In this document: piece by piece, positions 1 through 17,334 of the stretch
Layout of the letters: each line of letters starts with the position of its first letter
How positions within the stretch are numbered: position 1 is the stretch's first letter
Origin: an uncultured Eubacteriales bacterium
GTDB lineage: Bacteria; Bacillota; Clostridia; Oscillospirales; Oscillospiraceae
Reading direction: 5' to 3'
NCBI GenBank assembly: GCA_900545495.1
Contig: UQZJ01000009.1
Location: 1 to 64,000, forward strand
DNA length: 64,000 nt
The notes under the pieces: model-generated
Told to the model about the DNA's origin: nothing
The model's input: only the letters and a program-made list of their open reading frames with translations
The model's database searches: none
Position numbers and translations under genes: made by a program

Positions 1-2867
<2,867 letters not shown>

Positions 2868-2887
2868 ATTGCAGCTCCTCCTTTTCC

Positions 2888-6565
<3,678 letters not shown>

Positions 6566-6698
6566 TCAACGATCACGCCTTTCTCTTTGTTACTTCTGTT
6601 CCGGCCGCGTCCGGCCTCGCCAAAGCCGTTCACGGCCCCTATGGGGCGGCTCCGCAGTGATACGCACGGATTTGTTGGTGCTTTTTGCATCAACGCTC

Positions 6699-6727
6699 TT
6701 GTGTTTCACCGGCGGAGATGGTATACT
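6699..6727 (+). promoter_or_regulatory. Plus-strand promoter inside the rpoB leader
   Basis: TTGTGT (6699-6704), a 17-base spacer ending in TGG, and TATACT (6722-6727) make an extended -10 promoter firing rightward, towards and through the rpoB promoter. No protein gene follows; the transcript would reach the terminator at 6822-6841. Confidence 0.55.
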
Positions 6728-6783
6728 GCGTTCAGATGAAAGTGGGGGCTTGTTTGCGCCCAATTTCCCAATATAAGCGTCTT

Positions 6784-6812
6784 ATTATAGCAAACTTCCC
6801 GCGCGGTGTCAA
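6784..6812 (-). promoter_or_regulatory. Consensus sigma-A promoter of rpoBC
   Basis: On the minus strand there is TTGACA (6807-6812), a 17-base spacer and TATAAT (6784-6789), a perfect match to the sigma-A consensus. Transcription should begin near 6777 and give a 5' leader of about 210 bases before rpoB. I saw no convincing attenuator in that leader, only a GC-rich stretch at 6600-6660. Confidence 0.9.
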
Positions 6813-6821
6813 GCACCGTTT

Positions 6822-6841
6822 GCGCCTTCGGGCGCTTTTTT
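6822..6841 (+). terminator. Terminator, plus strand, without an upstream protein gene
   Basis: A 5-bp GCGCC/GGCGC stem closes a TTCG tetraloop and is followed by six T. The T run is only on the plus strand, so it does not serve rlmD, which is transcribed leftward. Confidence 0.6.
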
Positions 6842-6868
6842 CATTTTTTCCCTGCTCTTCCGCGCAAA

Positions 6869-6902
6869 AGATGCCCGCAGCCGTCTGGCTGCGGGCATCT
6901 TT
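6869..6902 (-). terminator. Terminator of the rlmD operon
   Basis: A perfect 14-bp inverted repeat (arms 6869-6882 and 6887-6900, loop of 4) lies just after the rlmD stop codon. On the minus strand it ends in TTTT. Confidence 0.85.
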
Positions 6903-6904
6903 AT

Positions 6905-8266
6905 CTATATGTCCTTTTTCTTTGCGCCGTGTGCCGGCTCCAGCCGCACCACGCTCTCGATATTCGCTGTGCCGGGGAACATATCCACCGCCGCGGCGCG
7001 GACAGCCTCGTAGCCGCTCTGTGCGAACAGCTTTACGTCCCGCGCCAGCGTAGCCGGGTCGCAGGACACATACACGATCCGCCGGGGCGCCATCTGCGCC
7101 GCCGCCTGCACCACCTCCGGCGTCAGTCCCTTTCGGGGCGGATCCACGCAGATCACATCGGGCCGCAGGCCCTTGGCGGCGAAGTCCGCTGCCACCGCCG
7201 ATGCGTCGCCGCAGAAGAACGCCACGTTCGCTATGTTGTTGCGCTTTGCGTTCTCCTTGGCGTCCTCAATGGCCTCCGGCACGATCTCCGCGCCGATGAC
7301 CTGCCCCGCGTGCCGCGCCATCACCTGCGTGATGGTGCCTGCGCCGCAGTACAGATCCAGCACCGTCTCCCCACCGGTCAGCCCGGCGAACTCCACGGCC
7401 TTATCGTACAGCACCTCCGCCATCTCCCGGTTCACCTGATAGAACGACGGCACGCTCAGCCGGAATGTCAGGCCGCACAGGGTGTCCGTCAGCACATCCG
7501 CGCCCCACAGCGTCCTGTATTCCGTCCCCAGCACGGCGCCGGTGGGCTGGGTGTTCACTCCCAGCACCACGCCTACGGCGTCCGGCACCGCCTGCCGCAG
7601 CAACTCCACCAGCTCCTGCTCGTGGGGCACCTTTCTCCCGTTGACCAGCACGCACAGCAGCGACTGCCCCGCGCCGTTGGTGCGGATGTACAGATACCGC
7701 ACCAGACCCCGCCGGGTCTTCTCGTCATAGCAGCTGACGCCGTACGTCCGGATGTAGTCCCGCAGCGCCTGTGCCGCCTTGTCCGCCTGGGGCTTCTGGA
7801 TCAGGCACCGCTCCACCGGCACCACCTGATGGCTCCGCGCCCGGTAAAAGCCCACGCTGCCGTCGGCCGCCACGGGATACTGGCTCTTATTGCGGTAGTG
7901 CAGCGGCTCCCCGCCGTCGATGCTCTCCACCGTCACGGCGCTGCCGCCGATACGGCGCAGGGCGTCCTGCACCCGCTGCCGCTTGGCATCCAGCTCCTCG
8001 GCGCGGTCCATGTGCCGGAAGTCGCAGCCGCCGCACCGCCCGTAGTACGGGCAGTCCGGCTCCGTCCGGTGGGGCGACGGCATATAGACCTTCACCGCCT
8101 TGCCGAAGGCGGCGTTTTTCAGCACCTTCAGGAGCAGGATGTCGCAATCCTCGCCCCGCAGCGCCCGATGCACGAACACCGCCTGCCCGTCGATACGGGC
8201 CACGCCCAGTCCCTCGGAGGTGTACCCCTCCACGCGGGCGCGATATACCTTGTTCTTCTCCAGCAC
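6905..8266 (-). CDS. rlmD: 23S rRNA (uracil-C5)-methyltransferase, RlmD/RlmCD family
   Basis: This 453-residue protein belongs to the RumA/TrmA family, which methylates C5 of uracils in 23S rRNA using S-adenosylmethionine. An N-terminal TRAM domain is followed by an iron-sulfur cluster set (Cys72, Cys78, Cys81, Cys154). The SAM motif DLYCGAGT and the catalytic-cysteine motif VSCDPATLARDV are present. Firmicute relatives such as YefA (RlmCD) modify two sites, so the exact uridine is not decided here. The start is GTG at 8266, three bases after the stop of the upstream metallo-hydrolase, so the two are one operon. The terminator at 6869-6902 follows. Confidence 0.9.
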   Translation of the reverse strand: MLEKNKVYRARVEGYTSEGLGVARIDGQAVFVHRALRGEDCDILLLKVLKNAAFGKAVKVYMPSPHRTEPDCPYYGRCGGCDFRHMDRAEELDAKRQRVQDALRRIGGSAVTVESIDGGEPLHYRNKSQYPVAADGSVGFYRARSHQVVPVERCLIQKPQADKAAQALRDYIRTYGVSCYDEKTRRGLVRYLYIRTNGAGQSLLCVLVNGRKVPHEQELVELLRQAVPDAVGVVLGVNTQPTGAVLGTEYRTLWGADVLTDTLCGLTFRLSVPSFYQVNREMAEVLYDKAVEFAGLTGGETVLDLYCGAGTITQVMARHAGQVIGAEIVPEAIEDAKENAKRNNIANVAFFCGDASAVAADFAAKGLRPDVICVDPPRKGLTPEVVQAAAQMAPRRIVYVSCDPATLARDVKLFAQSGYEAVRAAAVDMFPGTANIESVVRLEPAHGAKKKDI

Positions 8267-8269
8267 GGC

Positions 8270-9874
8270 TCAGAACTCGAACTTGCTGATGATCTTGCTG
8301 ATAGCCTCGGCAAACGCCGCCAGCGACTTGTTGTCCCGCCCCTTGCTGCGACGGATGAGGCCGATGAGCATATCGCCCATCTGCACCAGCTTCTGATAGG
8401 CGGGCGTGGCCTTGGGCGCGCCCTCGTAGGCGCGGGCCTTCCGCTCCGGCAGATAGCCCACCGCCAGCTTCTGGTCGGCGATCAGGTCGTACTCCTCGGT
8501 GTACTGGGGCGCGTGGGCGGCAAAACCCAGATGCTTCACCGTCTCGGCGAACACCGGCGCCACCTCCCGGTCGCCGTGAACGACGAACACATGGGTGGTC
8601 TTTTCCGGGGAGAAGTGCTTCACCCAGTCCACCAGATGGTCGTGGTCGGCGTGGGAGGACAGCCCCTGGAAATTCACGATCTTGGCCCGCGCGGCGATCT
8701 CCTCGCCGAACAGCTTTACGCTGGGCGTACCGTCCAGCAGATTCCGCCCCAGCGTGCCGGGGGCCTGAAAGCCCACAAACACCACGGCGCTGTCGCCCCG
8801 CCACAGGTTGTACTTCAGGTGGTGGCGAATACGCCCCGCGTCGCACATACCGCTGGCGGAGATGATGACCTTGGGGGTCTTGTCGATGTTCAGCAGCTTG
8901 GACTCGTCCACCGTCTCCGTCAGGTGCAGACCGGGGAAGTTGAACATATGGGTGCCGTCCTGCACCAGCGCCCGCGCATCCTCGTCCAGATACCCGCGCA
9001 GGTCGCCGCAGAAGATGGTGGTGGCCTTCTTAGCCAGCGGGCTGTCCACATACACGGGGAAATCCTTGACGGAGCTCACCAGCCCCCTGTCCTTGATCTC
9101 CCGGATGAAGTACAGCAGCTCCTGTGTGCGGCCCACGGCAAAGGCGGGGATCACCACGTTGCCGCCCTTGGCCAGCGTCTCGTCGATGATCTGCGCCAGC
9201 TGGTCGGTGTAGCTCCACACCTCGGTGTGGTTGCGGTCGCCGTAGGTGGATTCCATCAGCACGTAGTCGGCGCTGTCGAAAAATTGGGGGTTGCGGATGA
9301 TGGGCTGATCCACGTTGCCGATGTCGCCGGAGAACACGATGGTGCGCGTCTCGCCGCCCTCGCGGCAGGTCAGGCGGATGCTGGCGGAACCCAGCAGGTG
9401 TCCGGCGTCGATAAACTCCGCCGTTACATCGTCGGTGATCTGCACCTGCTGGCCGTACTCGCAGGGCTGGATGAACTCCCGCACACGCATGGCGTCCTCC
9501 ACGGTGTAGATCGGCTCCACCTCCGGCCGGCCGGCACGCTTGTTCTTGCGGTTGTGGTACTCCGCGTCCTGCTCCTGAATATGGGCGGAGTCCTGCAGCA
9601 TGATATCCAGCAGATTTGCCGTCACCCGCGTGGTGATGATGGGCCCTGCAAAGCCGTTTTTGATGAGCATGGGGATGCGGCCGGAGTGGTCGATATGGGC
9701 GTGGGTCACCAACACCGCGTCGATGCTGCCCGGATGGAACGGCAGGGCGGTGTTGTCGATCTCGTCCCGGCCCTGCTGCAAGCCGCAGTCCACCAGGATC
9801 TTCTTCCCGTTGACCTCCAGACAATGGCAGCTGCCGGTGACACACTGGTCAGCGCCGTAAAAACTCAGCTTCAT
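8270..9874 (-). CDS. Beta-CASP metallo-beta-lactamase-fold RNase/hydrolase
   Basis: This 534-residue protein has the metallo-beta-lactamase core with the zinc-binding THAHIDHSG motif (His58, His60, Asp62, His63). A beta-CASP domain follows and then the C-terminal RMMBL part (GLSSHADHDHLVDW). Proteins of this layout (CPSF-73/YSH1-like, COG1236) are usually RNA nucleases. It is not RNase J, which is organised differently. The ATG at 9874 has AAGGAG eight bases upstream and a strong promoter at 9909-9937. It heads an operon with rlmD, which suggests a role in RNA metabolism. The substrate is unknown. Confidence 0.88.
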   Translation of the reverse strand: MKLSFYGADQCVTGSCHCLEVNGKKILVDCGLQQGRDEIDNTALPFHPGSIDAVLVTHAHIDHSGRIPMLIKNGFAGPIITTRVTANLLDIMLQDSAHIQEQDAEYHNRKNKRAGRPEVEPIYTVEDAMRVREFIQPCEYGQQVQITDDVTAEFIDAGHLLGSASIRLTCREGGETRTIVFSGDIGNVDQPIIRNPQFFDSADYVLMESTYGDRNHTEVWSYTDQLAQIIDETLAKGGNVVIPAFAVGRTQELLYFIREIKDRGLVSSVKDFPVYVDSPLAKKATTIFCGDLRGYLDEDARALVQDGTHMFNFPGLHLTETVDESKLLNIDKTPKVIISASGMCDAGRIRHHLKYNLWRGDSAVVFVGFQAPGTLGRNLLDGTPSVKLFGEEIAARAKIVNFQGLSSHADHDHLVDWVKHFSPEKTTHVFVVHGDREVAPVFAETVKHLGFAAHAPQYTEEYDLIADQKLAVGYLPERKARAYEGAPKATPAYQKLVQMGDMLIGLIRRSKGRDNKSLAAFAEAISKIISKFEF

Positions 9875-9908
9875 GGCAGAAACTCCTTTTCATAAGCTAT
9901 ATAGGCGC

Positions 9909-9937
9909 AGTATACCACAATTTCCCGGTCTGTACAA
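9909..9937 (-). promoter_or_regulatory. Promoter of the metallo-hydrolase-rlmD operon
   Basis: TTGTAC (9932-9937), 17 bases ending in TGTGG, and TATACT (9909-9914) form an extended -10 sigma-A promoter on the minus strand. Confidence 0.8.
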
Positions 9938-9992
9938 CCGAAAAACTATCCCTTTGTCTGCCGTCTCAGGCAAATTGTTTACAGAATTTCTT

Positions 9993-10021
9993 TTGCATTA
10001 GACACGTTCCTGTGGTATACT
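9993..10021 (+). promoter_or_regulatory. Promoter of secA
   Basis: TTGCAT (9993-9998), 17 bases ending in TGTGG, and TATACT (10016-10021) give a predicted start near 10028 and a leader of about 47 bases. The -10 block TGTGGTATACT is identical to that of the divergent metallo-hydrolase promoter. Confidence 0.8.
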
Positions 10022-10074
10022 GTGCTATTGTAATAATGTGTACATATTCTTTTACACAGAAAGGATACGAATAT

Positions 10075-12819
<2,745 letters not shown>

Positions 12820-12835
12820 ATCGCTTCAACTGACC

Positions 12836-12868
12836 GGCGGGCGGCGGCTGATGCCGCCGCCCGCCTTT
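12836..12868 (+). terminator. Terminator-like hairpin after secA
   Basis: A perfect 13-bp GC-only stem (12836-12848 and 12853-12865, loop TGAT) is followed by only TTTGCTT. The weak T run may allow read-through into the next gene, for which I saw no separate promoter. Confidence 0.65.
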
Positions 12869-12887
12869 GCTTCCGAAAGGAGCCGCT

Positions 12888-13700
12888 ATGTTCCACTCTC
12901 AAATTAAAAACGGGGTCACGTTCCTCACCACCGATATACTGTCGGACAGCGGCATCTCCCATGGCTTTTCCACCCGTCTGGGCGGCGTGTCCCCCGCGCC
13001 GTGGGACAGCCTGAATCTGGATGACCGGCGGGGCGACGACCATGCCAATGTGCAGGAGAACTTCCGCCGCCTGTGCGCCGCGCTGGACATGGATGTCCGC
13101 CGCGTCGTGCTGAGCCGTCAGGTTCACCGGGACGATGTGCGCGTGGTGACGACAGCAGACTGCGGCAAGGGTCTGTGGTGTCCGCAGGATTATGACAGTG
13201 CCGACGCCCTCATCACCGCTGTTCCCGGTGTCCCGCTGGTGGTGTTCTCCGCCGACTGCAACGTGATTCTGCTCCACGACCCGGTGCGCCATGTGGTGGG
13301 CGCCGCCCACGCCGGTTGGCGCGGCACCGCCGCCGGGATCGCCGGCAAGACCGTCCGCGCCATGTGTGAGACATACGGCTGCGCCCCGGCGGACATCCGG
13401 GCGGCCGTCGGCCCCGCCATCGGCCAGTGCTGCTTTGAGACCGACGGCGACGTGCCGGAGGCGCTGCGCAGTGCGCTGGGCCGCGAGGCGGAGCCGTTCA
13501 TGACATGGAATGGCCGCAAGTGGCACATTGACCTGAAGGCCGTCAACGCCCTGTGGCTGCAAAAAGCCGGTGTGCAGCACATCGACATCTGTGAGGACTG
13601 CACCTGCTGCCGCACCGACCTGTACTGGAGCCACCGCAAAACCGGCCTCCAACGGGGCGAGCAGGCCGCCCTTATCGCCCTGCGGGAGGTGACGCCATGA
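12888..13700 (+). CDS. pgeF: Laccase-domain (YfiH/PgeF-type) purine nucleoside phosphorylase-like protein
   Basis: This 270-residue protein belongs to the multicopper polyphenol oxidase / YfiH family. Members cleave or deaminate purine nucleosides, and E. coli YfiH edits peptidoglycan precursors. Family metal-site motifs are recognisable: LSRQVHRDDV, SADCNVILLHDP, AAHAGWRGT and AVGPAIGQCCFETD. The usual ADC(V/T)P run reads ADCNV. The ATG at 12888 has AAAGGAG five bases upstream. Its stop overlaps the start of the next gene (ATGA), so the two genes are translationally coupled. Substrate preference cannot be read from sequence. Confidence 0.85.
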   Translation: MFHSQIKNGVTFLTTDILSDSGISHGFSTRLGGVSPAPWDSLNLDDRRGDDHANVQENFRRLCAALDMDVRRVVLSRQVHRDDVRVVTTADCGKGLWCPQDYDSADALITAVPGVPLVVFSADCNVILLHDPVRHVVGAAHAGWRGTAAGIAGKTVRAMCETYGCAPADIRAAVGPAIGQCCFETDGDVPEALRSALGREAEPFMTWNGRKWHIDLKAVNALWLQKAGVQHIDICEDCTCCRTDLYWSHRKTGLQRGEQAALIALREVTP

Positions 13701-15292
13701 GCGCCGGTATTCTGAAGCGGGTGCTGGCCGTTCTGCTGCTGGCGGCGCTGTCCCTCTCCGCCGCCGGCTGCGCCAGCTGGGAGGAGATGGACGATCCGCT
13801 GGGTGAGCTGTCGGAGTTTTACAGCCAGGAGAACGAGCAGCCGGAGCCGGAGCCGCTGACCTCCTTTACGCTGCCCTATTTCGCCGGGGAGAGCCTGGAC
13901 CCCATCACCGCCACGGAAAAGGTGCAGATCGCGGTGGGCGCCCTGCTGTATGAGAAGCTGTTTGAGCTGGATGAGCACTTCGTTCTCCGCCCCCTGCTGG
14001 CGGAGCGCTGCACCTACGACGCGGCGGCGCGCACCTACACCCTGACGCTGCGAAGCGGCGTCACCTTCTCCGACGGCACTCCCCTGACCGCCCGGGATGT
14101 GGCGGCTTCGCTGGAGCGGGCGCGATCGTCTGCCCGCTACGCCGCCCGTCTGGCGGAGGTGTCCTCCGTCCGGGTACAGGGCGACGCCGTGCTCATCGCC
14201 ATGAACGAGGAGCTGTCCGCACTGGCATGGCGGCTGGATATTCCCATCGTCAAGGCCGGAACGGAGAGCGCCGCCGTCCCCACAGGCACCGGCCCCTATG
14301 TGTTCACCAAGACGGACAGCGGCGCGTATCTGGAGACCTCCCCCGACTGGTGGCGGCAGGAGACACTGCCCCTGCAGCGCATCGAATTACAGCACTGTAA
14401 GGACAGGGACACCATGCTCTATGCCTTTTCCTCCCGGGAGATCCAGCTGCTGCCGTTGGATCTCACCGGCACCGGCGCTTCCGGCGTATCCGGCAGCGGT
14501 GACTACACCGATGCCCCCACCACCGTCATGCAGTTCCTGGGCTTCAACACCCGCCGTGCGCCCTTCAGCGACGAGGCACTGCGGCAGGCGGTCAGCCAAG
14601 CCATCGACAGGAAGGGTCTGGTGGACTCCTGCCTGCTGGGTCACGGCAGCGCCGCCCAATTCCCCGTCTCCCCTGCCAGCGACCGGTATCCCACCACGCT
14701 GGAGCGCACATACAGCACCCTTGCGCTCCAGCAGCTTACAGCGGTGGAAGACACCTCCCCGGAGGACACCGCTGCGGATAGCGCCGGGAAATACGCCGGT
14801 ACGGAGGTGACCCTGCTGGTCAACGAGGAGAACTCCTTCAAGGTGGCCGCCGCGCAGGAGATCGCCTACACCCTCAGTCGCTGCGGCCTGTCCGTGACCG
14901 TGGACGCCGTGCCGTGGGAGACGTATCTCCAGCGCCTACAGGACGGGCGCTTTGACCTGTACTACGGTGAGTGCCGCCTGACCGCTGACTGGGACATCCG
15001 GGCGCTTGTCGGCACAGAGGGCAGTCTGAACTACGGCGGTTTCTCTGATGAAAAGACCGACGCCCTGCTGGAAGCCTGCCGCACGGCAGATGAGTCTGCC
15101 CACGGCGCGGCGCTGCTCTCTCTGTGGGAGGAGCTGGACAAGCAAGTCCCCATCGCGCCTCTGTGCTTTAAGGCGGATTCCGTGGTGACCACCGCCGGCC
15201 TCGTGGACGGCATGACCGTCACGGAGACGGATCCTTTCTTCACGCTGGAGCAGTGGGTCGTCCATCTGGACAAGCCCTCCAAGACAAAATGA
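13697..15292 (+). CDS. Oligopeptide-type ABC substrate-binding lipoprotein (SBP family 5), orphan
   Basis: The 531-residue product begins with a lipoprotein signal peptide ending in LSAAGC, so it should be anchored outside the membrane. The mature part shows family 5 solute-binding features (SGVTFSDGTPLTARDV near residue 115), typical of peptide or nickel binding. No permease or ATPase genes are nearby, so it must borrow a transporter or serve another role. It overlaps pgeF by four bases. The bidirectional terminator at 15312-15348 follows. The ligand is unknown. Confidence 0.85.
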   Translation: MSAGILKRVLAVLLLAALSLSAAGCASWEEMDDPLGELSEFYSQENEQPEPEPLTSFTLPYFAGESLDPITATEKVQIAVGALLYEKLFELDEHFVLRPLLAERCTYDAAARTYTLTLRSGVTFSDGTPLTARDVAASLERARSSARYAARLAEVSSVRVQGDAVLIAMNEELSALAWRLDIPIVKAGTESAAVPTGTGPYVFTKTDSGAYLETSPDWWRQETLPLQRIELQHCKDRDTMLYAFSSREIQLLPLDLTGTGASGVSGSGDYTDAPTTVMQFLGFNTRRAPFSDEALRQAVSQAIDRKGLVDSCLLGHGSAAQFPVSPASDRYPTTLERTYSTLALQQLTAVEDTSPEDTAADSAGKYAGTEVTLLVNEENSFKVAAAQEIAYTLSRCGLSVTVDAVPWETYLQRLQDGRFDLYYGECRLTADWDIRALVGTEGSLNYGGFSDEKTDALLEACRTADESAHGAALLSLWEELDKQVPIAPLCFKADSVVTTAGLVDGMTVTETDPFFTLEQWVVHLDKPSKTK

Positions 15293-15311
15293 CCGCCGCC
15301 TTGCTCTATCG

Positions 15312-15348
15312 AAAAGCGCCCGTCAGCAGTAGGCTGACGGGCGCTTTT
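15312..15348. terminator. Bidirectional terminator between the binding protein and lexA
   Basis: The arms AAAAGCGCCCGTCAGC and GCTGACGGGCGCTTTT are perfectly complementary around a 5-base loop. T runs exist on both strands, so it can end both convergent genes. Confidence 0.9.
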
Positions 15349-15366
15349 GCACACGCTGTTCGTTTT

Positions 15367-16005
15367 TCAGTACTGACGAACCACGGCAGTGACCTTTCCC
15401 AGAATGGACGCCTCCCGTCCGTCGATAGGGCTGTACGCCTCGTTCTCCGGCAGGAGCCACACCTCGCCATTGCGGCGGCTGAGCCGCTTCACCGTGGCCT
15501 CGTCCCCCAACAGCGCCACCACGATCTCCCCGTTGTGTGCCACAGGCTGCTGGTGTACCACCACCAGATCACCAGGCAGGATACCGGCGTTCAGCATGGA
15601 CTCACCCCGAACCCGCAGGGCGAAATACTCCCCCTCCCGTCCGTTGGTGTCAAAGGTCAGGTAGTCCTCGATGCACTCCTGCGCCAGAATAGGCGTGCCG
15701 GCCGCCACCGTACCCACGATGGGAACGCGGCCCACCGGCGCCTCCGGCTGCTCCGGTACGGGGGCCGCCGCAGCGGACGGGTGGGTACCCTCCAGCGGGG
15801 CCAGCGTCAGGGCGCGGCCCTTTCCGGCACCCTTGGTCAGAACGCCCAGCTCCTCCATGTGCTTCAAATGAAAGTGAACGGTGGACGGGGAGCGCAGACC
15901 CACAGCCTCGCCGATCTCCCGCACAGAGGGGGGATATCCCTGCTGCCGTGTGGTCTCCGCGATGTAATCGTAGATCTTCTGCTGCATTTTGGTCAGCTTT
16001 GCCAT
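15367..16005 (-). CDS. lexA: SOS repressor LexA
   Basis: LexA represses DNA-damage genes and cleaves itself when RecA filaments form. The 212-residue protein has the N-terminal winged helix-turn-helix (PPSVREIGEAVGL, residues 25-37). The cleavage site is Ala102-Gly103 in VGTVAAGTP, and the Ser136 (RGESM) and Lys173 (TVKRL) dyad is intact. The ATG at 16005 follows AAAGGGG by eight bases; the longer frame to 16059 lacks a ribosome site. Its own promoter carries a LexA-type box, so autorepression is expected. An Ala/Pro-rich linker of about 20 residues joins the domains. Confidence 0.97.
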   Translation of the reverse strand: MAKLTKMQQKIYDYIAETTRQQGYPPSVREIGEAVGLRSPSTVHFHLKHMEELGVLTKGAGKGRALTLAPLEGTHPSAAAAPVPEQPEAPVGRVPIVGTVAAGTPILAQECIEDYLTFDTNGREGEYFALRVRGESMLNAGILPGDLVVVHQQPVAHNGEIVVALLGDEATVKRLSRRNGEVWLLPENEAYSPIDGREASILGKVTAVVRQY

Positions 16006-16049
16006 GTGGATGCCCCTTTCTTCCGCCGCAAGCCCGACGGTTTTGTTAT

Positions 16050-16088
16050 ATTGTACCACACCGTCTCTCGGATTGCAACATTTGTTCT
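16050..16088 (-). promoter_or_regulatory. lexA promoter with overlapping LexA (SOS) box
   Basis: On the minus strand TTGCAA (16073-16078), 17 bases ending in TGTGG and TACAAT (16050-16055) form the promoter. The box AGAACAAATGTTGC (16075-16088) fits the Firmicute pattern GAAC-N4-GTT and overlaps the -35. The same arrangement occurs upstream of the recA operon at 42993-43031. Confidence 0.75.
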
Positions 16089-16131
16089 ATCATTTTCCCC
16101 GGAAAAAGCGCAAAAAATCCCGGAAGACCCC

Positions 16132-16160
16132 TTGCATTGCCGGTTGTATTGTGGTAAAAT
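16132..16160 (+). promoter_or_regulatory. Promoter of secG
   Basis: TTGCAT (16132-16137), 17 bases ending in TGTGG, and TAAAAT (16155-16160) form a sigma-A promoter divergent from that of lexA. Confidence 0.75.
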
Positions 16161-16217
16161 CGTGTGTACTGTGAATCGTGTGCCCTGCGGCACGGAATAT
16201 ATGTGGAGGTTTCCCTT

Positions 16218-16460
16218 ATGATGATTTTTGTTACGATCCTGCAGCTGCTGGCTGCTTTAGTCCTGATCGGCATCGTGCTGTTCCAGTCTGGCAAGAGCCA
16301 GGGCCTGTCCGGCACCATCGGCGGTATTGCCGACAGCTACATGGCCAAGTCTAAGGCCAAGAGTCTGGACGCCAAGCTGGCAAAGGCCACCAAGTGGGTG
16401 GGCGCCGCTTTCATTGTGCTGACGCTGGTCATCAACTGCATGCTGGCCGCCGGTCTGTAA
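16218..16460 (+). CDS. secG: Preprotein translocase subunit SecG
   Basis: SecG is the small accessory subunit of the SecYEG channel. The 80-residue product has two hydrophobic segments (about residues 3-22 and 56-77) around a Gly/Ser/Lys-rich loop (QSGKSQGLSGTIGG), which is the family pattern. The first ATG at 16218 has GGAGG eight bases upstream; a second ATG follows immediately. It stands alone between its own promoter and a strong terminator. Confidence 0.93.
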   Translation: MMIFVTILQLLAALVLIGIVLFQSGKSQGLSGTIGGIADSYMAKSKAKSLDAKLAKATKWVGAAFIVLTLVINCMLAAGL

Positions 16461-16474
16461 GCAAGACAAGACTT

Positions 16475-16512
16475 AAAAGTGTCCCGAAGCAAATGCTTCG
16501 GGACACTTTTTT
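16475..16512. terminator. Bidirectional terminator after secG and the deacetylase
   Basis: A perfect 16-bp stem (16475-16490 and 16495-16510, loop AAAT) has A/T runs on both sides, giving a U tail in either direction. Confidence 0.92.
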
Positions 16513-16518
16513 CGTTTC

Positions 16519-17241
16519 TCACGGGGCGCGGCGGTAGGTGACGCCTGCCTCCGGCGCGATGCCCTTGAGAGCCAGCAGCTCCGCCACGGTGACGAACACA
16601 TAGCCCTGCTCCTGCAAGTGGGGTATCGCCCGCAGCACGGCATCCACCGTGTTCTGGTAGCGGTCGTGGAGCAGGATGATATCCCCGTCGCCGGTCTGCC
16701 GGTAGATAATGTCCACGATCCTGTCGGCATCCTTGCTCTTCCAGTCCTCGGTGTCCACCGACCAGTTCACCAGCGGCACGGACAGGGCGGCCGCCTCCCG
16801 GTCGGTACACAGGCCGTAGGGCGGGCGCACCCAGTAGTCCCCCTCCCCCAGCAGCTCCCGAAGCAGGTCGTCGTTTTTTTGCAGGTCGTTCAGCGCCTGC
16901 GCGCAGGTCAGGCTGTCCATCTGTGGGTGGTCGTAGGAGTGGTTGCCCACCTGATGCCCTTCGGCGGCGATACGCCGGACAATGTCCGGGTCCTTCACGG
17001 TCTGGCAGCCTACCACGAAGAAGGTGGCTCGTGCGCCGTATTCCGCCAAACCGTCCAGCAGCCGGGGCGTACAGCGGGGCGAGGGACCGTCATCAAAGGT
17101 CAGCGCCACGTATTTCAGGTCGCCCGCCTCCGGCGCGGCGGCAGCCGCCGGTACGCGGGGTGGGACGGGCTCATCGAAGGGTGCGGCGCAGCCGGACAGC
17201 AGAAGCAGTACCGCCAGCGCGGCACAGAGAAGTTGTTTCAT
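16519..17241 (-). CDS. Polysaccharide deacetylase lipoprotein (NodB domain)
   Basis: This 240-residue carbohydrate esterase 4 protein removes N-acetyl groups from peptidoglycan or related glycans outside the cell. A lipoprotein signal ends in LLSGC. The NodB motifs are all present: TFDDGP with the metal-binding Asp pair, NHSYDHP with the two metal His, RPPYG, and ILLHD near the C-terminus. The catalytic set looks complete. It lies last in a short run of minus-strand genes behind two zinc-ribbon proteins. Its ribosome site (GGTGAT) is weak. The substrate is not known. Confidence 0.88.
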   Translation of the reverse strand: MKQLLCAALAVLLLLSGCAAPFDEPVPPRVPAAAAAPEAGDLKYVALTFDDGPSPRCTPRLLDGLAEYGARATFFVVGCQTVKDPDIVRRIAAEGHQVGNHSYDHPQMDSLTCAQALNDLQKNDDLLRELLGEGDYWVRPPYGLCTDREAAALSVPLVNWSVDTEDWKSKDADRIVDIIYRQTGDGDIILLHDRYQNTVDAVLRAIPHLQEQGYVFVTVAELLALKGIAPEAGVTYRRAP

Positions 17242-17299
17242 TGTATCACCGCTGGGAGTATATGCGTCGACTCCGGTCTATATGACGGCGCATACACAA

Positions 17300-17322
17300 C
17301 CGCCCCGTCTGGTACGGGGCGG
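17300..17322 (-). terminator. Hairpin between the zinc-ribbon gene and the deacetylase
   Basis: A 9-bp GC-rich stem (17300-17308 and 17314-17322) lies just after the zinc-ribbon stop codon. No T run follows on the minus strand, so termination may be partial. Confidence 0.4.
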
Positions 17323-17334
17323 CTGCGCAGATAT

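Larger units (their letters stand above)
6734..6841 (+). ncRNA. Candidate short RNA antisense to the rpoB promoter and 5' leader
   Basis: The region has its own extended -10 promoter and its own factor-independent terminator, which predicts an RNA of about 108 bases. Its first 44 bases are complementary to the start of the rpoB leader, and it reads across the rpoB -10 and -35. No open reading frame with a ribosome site is seen. It could act by promoter interference or pairing, or be a non-functional product. The assignment is inference from promoter and terminator alone. Confidence 0.4.

Noticed and set aside
9895..10074. A small RNA between the divergent metallo-hydrolase and secA genes
   Set aside because: The two promoters drive the flanking genes directly, and no terminator or spare promoter is seen.
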